Assembly: GCF_014647975.1 (NCBI RefSeq)
Contig: NZ_BMQF01000028.1
Coordinates: forward strand, 1-64,000
Source of the DNA: Streptomyces fumigatiscleroticus
GTDB lineage: Bacteria > Actinomycetota > Actinomycetes > Streptomycetales > Streptomycetaceae
Direction of reading: 5' to 3'
DNA: 64,000 nucleotides
Every line of letters starts with the position of its first letter. The first letter of the stretch is position 1. Made by a program: the position numbers and the translations under genes. Below, in pieces: positions 58,539 to 64,000 of the stretch. A model generated the notes under the pieces. The model was not told the origin of the DNA. It saw only the letters and a program-made list of their open reading frames with translations, and searched no databases.

Positions 58539-59764
58539 AGAACTTCCCCAAGCGGTCCGCACGACCCGACGTCATGAAGGTGCTCGCGGACGCACGGCCC
58601 GACGCACTGGATCCCTCCCGGTTGACGGACCCGACGCGGCAGCAGCAGGACTTCGCACGCATCGTCGCCGAGACCGCGGCCGAGACCGCGGACGGCCACG
58701 TGACCCGCCGCAGAAACGGTTTCCGCCCGCTGGGGGCGGTGGCCCTCGTGGCCGTGGCCGCGTCCGTGGTGGCCGTCGTGGGCACGGTCGACCGGCAGGC
58801 ACCGGCCGATGTGCCCGCGGCCCAGCCGCGCACCTCCGGCGTATCGCAGTCGCCCGGCGCCCCTGCGGACGTCCGTGTCGACGGCCACATCGAACTGCTC
58901 AGCGCGGCGAGGAAGGCGGAGACCGCGCCGGCCGAGGGAACGTACTGGCAGACCACCACGGAGTCGGAGAACGTGGACGTCGCCGAGGCGGACGGGCAGG
59001 TCTTCGCCGTGCACACCACGTCGACGGAGGAGTGGTCGGTGGGCGTGCGGCCCGGAACCGGAAGCCTCATGATCTCGGGACTGCATTCCGTGACCGAGCC
59101 CCGCACCGCGGCGGACGAGGCGCGCTGGAAGGCGGCAGGCGCGCCCCGGACGGTCGAGATCGAAACCGGGCAGAAGTCCGGGACCCTCAAGCGCGGCTAC
59201 GCCATGGGAACCGGGCGGCCGACGGTCATGCGGACCAACATCGCCGACAAGATCTACGCCGTCGGCCCGGACAACGTCTCCTACAAGCAACTGCGGGCGT
59301 TGCCCTCCACCAGCGAAGGACTGCGCCGCTACCTGGAGGAACTGTACGCACGGGACAACGGCGCCGACAGCGGCACGTCGGGCCGCAGCACCTGGATGCT
59401 GCGCCAGGCGGGCAACCTCGTCACGATGCCCGTGAAGCCCGCCGTCCGGGCGGCGGCGTACCGCATCATGGCCGACCTCCCCGGCGTCCACGTGGTGGGA
59501 CATGTCACCGACCCGCTGGGGCGCGAGGGCGTCGGAGTCGAGTTCCCCGGCACCTACCGGACACCGCTGGGCACCACGAAGCAGCGGCTGGTCGTCGACC
59601 CGGCCACCGGCGCCATGCTCAGCGACCAGCTCCTGCTGGTCGAACCCTCGGCCAGGGCCGAGGCGGCGGGTCTGAAGGCGGGCACCTCGGTCAACTACCA
59701 GGCGACCACCCGGATGAGCTGGGGCGAGCACCAGATCACCGTGCCGAAGAACGCCCACAGCTGA
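58535..59764 (+). CDS. CU044_5270-family membrane protein, sigma-factor partner
   Basis: A 409-residue protein with a cytoplasmic N-terminus (MKVLADARPDALDPSRLTDP), one membrane helix at about 68-86 (LGAVALVAVAASVVAVVGTV) and a long outer domain (EGTYWQTTTESENVDVAEAD; GVGVEFPGTYRTPLGTTKQR; LVVDPATGAMLSDQLLLVEP). The family is regularly encoded directly after ECF sigma genes in actinobacteria. It is presumed to act like an anti-sigma or sensor. The GTG at 58535 overlaps the sigma stop. Confidence 0.82.
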   Translation: MKNFPKRSARPDVMKVLADARPDALDPSRLTDPTRQQQDFARIVAETAAETADGHVTRRRNGFRPLGAVALVAVAASVVAVVGTVDRQAPADVPAAQPRTSGVSQSPGAPADVRVDGHIELLSAARKAETAPAEGTYWQTTTESENVDVAEADGQVFAVHTTSTEEWSVGVRPGTGSLMISGLHSVTEPRTAADEARWKAAGAPRTVEIETGQKSGTLKRGYAMGTGRPTVMRTNIADKIYAVGPDNVSYKQLRALPSTSEGLRRYLEELYARDNGADSGTSGRSTWMLRQAGNLVTMPVKPAVRAAAYRIMADLPGVHVVGHVTDPLGREGVGVEFPGTYRTPLGTTKQRLVVDPATGAMLSDQLLLVEPSARAEAAGLKAGTSVNYQATTRMSWGEHQITVPKNAHS

Positions 59765-60188
59765 GTCGTGAGCCGAGTCGGCGCAGTCCGGGAAACACGC
59801 ACGGCAGGCCGGCCGGCCCACGGCCACACCACCTGACGGACTCGGGGGTCTGCCGCCGACGGAAGACGGCAGGCCCCCGGGAGCCGACCGCGTCCCGGGC
59901 CGCGACTGCCCACGCAGTACAGGACGGTCTCGCTACAAGACGGTCTCGGCACCGCGGGGCGCATGCCCGCGCTGAGCGCCCCGCGGCGCAGTCCGCCCCG
60001 CACGCACCGACGCGGAACGCCCGCCCAGTCGCAGGCCCCGCCCGGACACCGGCACCGGCAGCGACATCACGTACGAGGCATCTCCCACCGACACCGCTCG
60101 CTCTTCCGGCACCGCGAGCCCCCAAGAGTCCCTCAAGAGTCCCCCACAGGGCCGGACCCGAACTCCCCTCCCGAGAAAGCCTGCACCC
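59765..60188. other. Intergenic region with terminator
   Basis: About 420 bases with no gene. The first part holds a hairpin; the rest is leader DNA for the transpeptidase. Confidence 0.5.
59844..59878 (+). terminator. Hairpin after the sigma-factor operon
   Basis: GGGGGTCTGCCG (59844-59855) pairs with CGGCAGGCCCCC (59867-59878) with one T-G wobble, leaving an 11-base loop. Confidence 0.6.
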
Positions 60189-60986
60189 ATGCGCCTTCCC
60201 AAGCCCTACCTGCCGGCGACCGCGGCGCTCGTCATCTCCGCACTGGGCATCACCGCGTACCACCAACTGCCCGCGGACCACCCCGACCCGGCCTCTCGCA
60301 GCGCCCCGGACGTCCAGGACGCCGCGGGACCGGCGGCCGGACAGCCGGTCTCTGCGCCGGCCGCCCCACGGCCGACGGTTCAGCCGCGGCCGGAGTTCCC
60401 CGCCCGGCTGCCCGGGCTCGGCCCCGAAACCCTGGCGCGCATCCCGGCCGACACCCGGCAGGTCGTCCTCGTCACCGGAGCCGGCAGGAACTCGGCTTCG
60501 GCGAAGGCCGTACTCTGGCAACGCCGCGACGGCGGTTGGCGCCCCGGAGCCGTCTGGGCCGCGCACAACGGCTACAAGGGCTGGACCGACGAGCACTACG
60601 CGGGCGACCTGCACAGCCCCATAGGGGTGTTCGGCCTCACCGACGCCGGCGGGCGCCTGCCCGACCCCGGCACCAAGCTGCCCTACCACCGGTCCAGCGC
60701 CTTCTCGGTCGGCGGCACCGGCTTCGAGGGCGAACCGCTCAGCGGTTCCTTCGACTATGTCATCGCCATCAACTACAACCGGCAGCCCGGTACGTCACCG
60801 ATGGACGCCACTCAGCCGATGGGTGCGAACCGCGGCGGCGGCATATGGATCCACGTCGACCACGGCGGCCCCACCCACGCCTGCGTCAGCCTCTCCAAGA
60901 CGCACATGAGGCAGTTGCTGCGCGCTCTCGATCCCGCCGGCCACCCGGTCGTCGTCATGGGCGACGAGGCCTCTCTGGCCCGCTGA
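60189..60986 (+). CDS. L,D-transpeptidase-like exported protein
   Basis: 265 residues. An N-terminal membrane/signal segment (YLPATAALVISALGITAYHQ) and a Pro/Ala-rich linker precede a YkuD-like domain (about 85-255). Its end carries GGIWIHVDHGGPTHACVSLS, the His...Cys catalytic pattern of L,D-transpeptidases, though in a slightly altered context (HACVSLS instead of HGCIRL). Such enzymes cross-link peptidoglycan or are repurposed hydrolases. The ATG at 60189 starts the signal. Confidence 0.8.
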   Translation: MRLPKPYLPATAALVISALGITAYHQLPADHPDPASRSAPDVQDAAGPAAGQPVSAPAAPRPTVQPRPEFPARLPGLGPETLARIPADTRQVVLVTGAGRNSASAKAVLWQRRDGGWRPGAVWAAHNGYKGWTDEHYAGDLHSPIGVFGLTDAGGRLPDPGTKLPYHRSSAFSVGGTGFEGEPLSGSFDYVIAINYNRQPGTSPMDATQPMGANRGGGIWIHVDHGGPTHACVSLSKTHMRQLLRALDPAGHPVVVMGDEASLAR

Positions 60987-61003
60987 CGGCTCCGCGGTCC
61001 ACG

Positions 61004-61260
61004 TCTGACCGGGCGCTGTACCCGGACGGCGGCCGAGGCCGGCGGCCCGTCCGTGACCGGCTCCTACGACGCCCCCGGCACCCTGCGCTGCCACCAGGTC
61101 ACCGCCGACGCGGCCACCGACGTCCTCCACGTCGACGTACGGGACGCGCTGGGCACCGCCGGCACCGCCGTCGTGAACGGCGACGGCGGCGCCGGGTGTT
61201 CCTTCCGCAACCGCGCCTGCGCGGTCACCGGCTCCACCACGGCGCCGCCACCACGGCCGT
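61004..61260 (+). pseudogene. Unidentified coding fragment
   Basis: A frame open from the previous stop reads TAAEAGGPSVTGSYDAPGTL, CHQVTADAATDVLHVDVRDA and GTAVVNGDGGAGCSFRNRAC before running out. The residue mix looks like an exported beta-rich protein with paired cysteines, but there is no start codon with a ribosome site. It may be the tail of a lost secreted protein. Confidence 0.3.
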
Positions 61261-61269
61261 GCCCGCCCT

Positions 61270-61900
61270 TCACAAGGTGCGGGCAGCACACCGCTGAGGG
61301 AGAGGGCAGTGGCGGAGCCTCCGGCGACGAGGAGCGCCAGCACCCAGCGCAGCAGCTCACGGTTGGGCGGCTGCCCGACGTCTTCGAGGTGGTGCTCGTC
61401 CAGGAGCACGCCCGGGCGGGCGTGGCAGTACCGGTCCGAAACCCGCACCAGAGCGCACGCCAGATCCCTGAGGGCCTCGTCCGGTTCCTGATCGATCCTC
61501 GACTCGATGGCTTGGAGGGCGGCGCCGACATGGCAGGTTGCGCAGTACGACGACGCGCAAGCGTATGGACACCTCTCGAAGCATGCGGGCCTGCCGCTCC
61601 CCGCCGCTGCGTCGGGCTTCGGCGCAGGCGTGCACGGCGGCGGCGCACTGCATCACGAGGGCGTACCTGCGGGCCAGGAAGAACCACGAGACCAACGAGG
61701 GCTTCACCTTGCGCGCGTTGATGAAGTCGAAGCACCGCAAGTCAGCCCAGGTGATGGAGGTGCCGGTGACCAGACGGAGCCCCTTCTCCGGGACGGCGAG
61801 CAACTGCGATTCGAGGCCGAGCGTGAAACCAGGGAGAACGATGAGCGAGGCAGGGGTCGTCCACAGACCGTCAGGTAACGGGGTCGACGTGCAGCCAAGG
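61270..61900 (-). pseudogene. Frameshifted membrane-associated protein
   Basis: The minus strand first reads LIVLPGFTLGLESQLLAVPE, GTSITWADLRCFDFINARKV and RYALVMQCAAAVHACAEARR. Near 61530-61545 the sense moves to another frame: CHVGAALQAIESRIDQEPDE, ALRDLACALVRVSDRYCHAR and a membrane helix ELLRWVLALLVAGGSATALS. Upstream of the first part a third frame reads EKNPWLHVDPVT. At least two frameshifts break what was one gene of about 230 codons. I recognise it only as an actinobacterial membrane protein of unknown role. Confidence 0.6.
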
Positions 61901-62230
61901 GTTCTTCTCGTCGTGGAAGTCCGGCCTGGCCCTCGGCCGCGGCGCGACTGGTCACTGCTGGAGGCGCCGGTCGATGTCGATGACATGAGTGAGTGGGTCA
62001 TTACGCCGGAGTCCGACAAGGCCGTCGCTCGTAGGCGCGCGGAGCTGGATGCCGGGACGGGGACCCCGCCGCCGCACGCGCCGCGAACCGGGAACTCATG
62101 CAGTCGTCCGGCCAGAGAGGCAGGTGTGGCGGCGTGGGACGCGGTCGACGCCTTCCGTGCAGCACGGTGCCCCGCAGCCTTTCAGCCCTGAGAAGTGGCG
62201 CGCACGTGAGGGGTTGGTGGGCCGGAATGA

Positions 62231-62602
62231 TCACCCGTATGAGGTCTCGGCTACGTCGACAGCTGCGAAGCCTTCGCGACGCATCCGCTCAACCCCCCAG
62301 GCGCCGAGCGGCCCGAGCGCTTGATTGAGCGTTCGCCCGTGCTCGGTCAGGGAGTACTCCACCCGCGGCGGCACCTCGGCGTACACCTCTCGGTGCACGA
62401 GACCGTCCTCCTGCATCTCACGCAGGTGCTGCGTCAGCATCTTCTCGCTCACTCCCGGCAGTCCGCGACGGAGTTGGGCGAAGCGGCGTACGCGATGGGC
62501 GTTGAGTTCCCAGAGGATCAGTCCCTTCCACTTGCCGCTCACCACGTCGAGCGCAGCGTCGATGCCACAGATGTAGGGCCCGCGTCTGGGTGCCTTGGCC
62601 AT
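62231..62602 (-). CDS. HxlR-family transcriptional regulator
   Basis: A 123-residue winged-helix regulator: CGIDAALDVVSGKWKGLILW, FAQLRRGLPGVSEKMLTQHL (recognition helix), DGLVHREVYAEVPPRVEYSL (wing) and LTEHGRTL. The cysteine at about residue 12 (PYICGIDAAL) is the redox/aldehyde-sensing cysteine conserved in many members. ATG 62602 follows AAGGGG by 7 bases; GTG 62605 is an alternative. It is divergent from the reductase gene with an inverted repeat between. Confidence 0.9.
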   Translation of the reverse strand: MAKAPRRGPYICGIDAALDVVSGKWKGLILWELNAHRVRRFAQLRRGLPGVSEKMLTQHLREMQEDGLVHREVYAEVPPRVEYSLTEHGRTLNQALGPLGAWGVERMRREGFAAVDVAETSYG

Positions 62603-62625
62603 CACTGAACCCCTTACGAAAAGGT

Positions 62626-62652
62626 AAGTACCGCAGAAAATAGTGGGTACTT
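62626..62652. promoter_or_regulatory. HxlR operator candidate
   Basis: AAGTACC (62626-62632) and GGTACTT (62646-62652) are perfect inverted repeats separated by 13 bases. They lie between the divergent HxlR and reductase genes, on the promoter of both. Confidence 0.7.
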
Positions 62653-62685
62653 CCGAGAGTAGCGGCGCTGCCCGAGCATGGAGGG

Positions 62686-63594
62686 GTGAACGGACAACAG
62701 AACCACAGCACCAGGCAGAACAGCGCTGTCACCGTGATCGGGCTTGGCCCGATGGGCCAGGCGATGACACGCACCCTCCTCACCGCCGGCCACCCGGTCA
62801 CCGTCTGGAACCGCACCGCCAGTCGGGCCGACGGCGTCGTCGCCGACGGAGCAACGCTCGCGGCGACACCCAGCGAAGCGGTCGAAGCGAGTGACCTCGT
62901 GATCCTCAGCCTCACCGACTACCAGGCGATGTACGACATCCTCGGCAGCGCCACCGCGTCGCTCGCCGGCCGGACGCTGGTCAACCTGAGCTCTGATACT
63001 CCCGACCGCTCACGCGAGGCGGCAACCTGGGCAGCGGGCCACGACGCCACCTTCCTCACCGGTGGTGTCATGGTCCCCGCGCCGATGGTCGGCACGGAGG
63101 CGGCCTACGTCTACTACAGCGGCCGCGACGAGGTGATGAAGAGCCACCTGGCGACGTTGACACTGCTCGGAACACCAAGACACCTGGGCGAGGACCCGGG
63201 CCTCGCCCAGATGATGTATCAAGCCCAACTCGCGGTGTTCCTCACCACCTTGTCCGCACTGATGCACGCCACCGCGATGCTGGGTACCGCGGGAATGAAG
63301 GCCAAGGAGGCGCTGCGGGAGTTGCTCTCCTTCACCGACTCGATCGGCGACATCCTGAGGGCCGGCGAGGAGAGCCCCGGCACCGCGCTCGATGCCGGAG
63401 AGCATCCCGGCGACCTCAGCACAGTCACCATGATGGGCGCGACGTCCGACCACATCGTCGAGACCAGCAGGTCACTCGGGCTCGACCTCGCGCTCCCCCT
63501 GGCCGTGCAGGCCCACTATCGGCGCGCGATCGAGAACGGACACGGCAGCGACAACTGGACCCGCATCATCGACAGCATCCGAGAGCCACGCTGA
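62686..63594 (+). CDS. NAD(P)-dependent beta-hydroxyacid dehydrogenase/imine reductase-like protein
   Basis: 302 residues. The Rossmann fold begins VTVIGLGPMGQAMTRTLLTA with VTVWNRTASRAD (arginine after strand 2, favouring NADPH). The C-terminal helical dimer domain follows (QMMYQAQLAVFLTTLSALMH). The catalytic lysine of hydroxyacid dehydrogenases is not evident: the usual G-x-x-x-x-K position falls in MYQAQLAV. That loss is typical of imine-reductase-like members. The GTG at 62686 is almost on top of GGAGGG, so the true start may lie slightly downstream or be leaderless. Confidence 0.8.
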   Translation: MNGQQNHSTRQNSAVTVIGLGPMGQAMTRTLLTAGHPVTVWNRTASRADGVVADGATLAATPSEAVEASDLVILSLTDYQAMYDILGSATASLAGRTLVNLSSDTPDRSREAATWAAGHDATFLTGGVMVPAPMVGTEAAYVYYSGRDEVMKSHLATLTLLGTPRHLGEDPGLAQMMYQAQLAVFLTTLSALMHATAMLGTAGMKAKEALRELLSFTDSIGDILRAGEESPGTALDAGEHPGDLSTVTMMGATSDHIVETSRSLGLDLALPLAVQAHYRRAIENGHGSDNWTRIIDSIREPR

Positions 63595-63730
63595 CCGATT
63601 GCGGGAACGATGAACACACACCCAAGCCGCGGCTCCCCCCAGACCCCACCAGCTGCTCGCGCCCTCGGCGGACCGTGACCCGGCACCCGACCCGGCTCGG
63701 AGTGGGGCTGCACCGACGCCGCGACCCCGG

Positions 63731-63870
63731 ATGATCGAGGCTGCGCTGGACGCCGGGATCACCACCTCATGGGTGACCGGCGACGAGGCCCACGGTCAGG
63801 ACCTGGGTCTGCGGGCCCTGCTGGAAGCCCGCCGGATCGGCTACGTCCTCGCCGTCGCTCGCAGCACGCG
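63731..63870 (+). pseudogene. IS701-family transposase fragment
   Basis: MIEAALDAGITTSWVTGDEA, then LLEARRIGYVLAVARSTR. This is the segment around the catalytic aspartate (GDEAxG) of IS701-type transposases. It is cut off after STR, where an IS256 fragment begins on the other strand. Confidence 0.72.
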
Positions 63871-63942
63871 GATGAGCTCGATCCCGTCGGTCGAGCGTAG
63901 TGGCTCAAGGAGCCGTATCAGTTCAGACCGGGACAGGGCCAT
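63859..63942 (-). pseudogene. IS256-family transposase, first 28 codons
   Basis: From ATG 63942 the minus strand reads MALSRSELIRLLEPLRSTDG followed by IELIRVL. This is the N-terminus of Streptomyces IS256-group transposases. Similarity ends at about 63862, exactly where the IS701 fragment on the other strand stops. Confidence 0.65.
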
Positions 63943-64000
63943 CGTGCACTCGTGGTGATCGAACTGGGCGTTCACCAAGGAGAGTCACGCGGTGGCCCGC

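Overview
The window is high-GC actinobacterial DNA, almost certainly from a Streptomyces. The evidence is a strong GC bias at third codon positions, frequent GTG and TTG starts with GGAGG-type ribosome sites, an ANTAR regulator, two CHAT/nSTAND-type conflict modules, many TetR/LacI/MarR regulators, secreted glycosidases with discoidin or ricin modules, and a rare TTA (bldA-type) codon. No tRNA, rRNA or CRISPR array was seen. Read as a whole it is accessory, arm-like DNA: small self-contained catabolic or stress loci separated by decayed transposases (IS5 twice, Tn3, IS3, IS701, IS256) and short tandem repeats.
0-10 kb: a universal-stress-protein cluster (one cut by the window edge, two intact, two broken copies) with an antibiotic-monooxygenase-like protein, a nucleotidyltransferase, a GAF-ANTAR regulator and an AraC regulator. 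A small SAV_915-type protein follows, paired with a second-type (short) diaminopimelate decarboxylase.
10-19.5 kb: a LysR gene tail-to-tail with one of two SDR genes, a frameshifted IS5-family element, two TetR-controlled oxidoreductase/hydrolase pairs each with a palindromic operator, and a ProC-like reductase.
19.6-24.2 kb: a four-gene operon (SDR, amidohydrolase, CoA ligase, MaoC hydratase) divergent from a MarR gene. This is the gene set of actinobacterial p-hydroxycinnamate side-chain catabolism (couLMNO/couR), with two matching palindromes in the divergent promoter.
24.9-34.8 kb: the most interesting segment. A three-gene set (small Cys-rich protein, membrane protein, 1256-aa TPR-CHAT protease) runs head-on into a two-gene set on the other strand: a 138-aa protein and a 1279-aa nSTAND ATPase with a membrane segment and 14 WD40 repeats. 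The small protein ends in, and the nSTAND protein begins with, the same ARxYQAxRD motif. That is the layout expected for amyloid-type effector/receptor signalling.
34.9-41 kb: an aminoglycoside-phosphotransferase-like gene, a dead IS5 fragment, RidA, a methyltransferase, a HelD-type RNA-polymerase helicase and a Tn3 transposase scar.
41-57.3 kb: a secreted polysaccharide, probably arabinan, utilisation region. It holds a GH43 enzyme, two LacI regulators, a DUF1996 protein, a discoidin-flanked glycosidase, an ABC sugar importer without an ATPase gene, a GH2-type intracellular glycosidase and a GH93/sialidase-fold enzyme with a ricin module. The palindrome TACATCGATGTA occurs before the importer and before the GH93-like gene, with a weaker copy before the GH43 gene, which ties them into one regulon. 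A second palindrome type (GAGAGCGCTCTC) points to a second LacI protein.
57.9-64 kb: an ECF sigma factor with its CU044_5270-type partner, an L,D-transpeptidase, a frameshifted pseudogene, and an HxlR regulator divergent from an NAD(P)-dependent reductase. The window closes with an IS701 fragment fused to an IS256 fragment.
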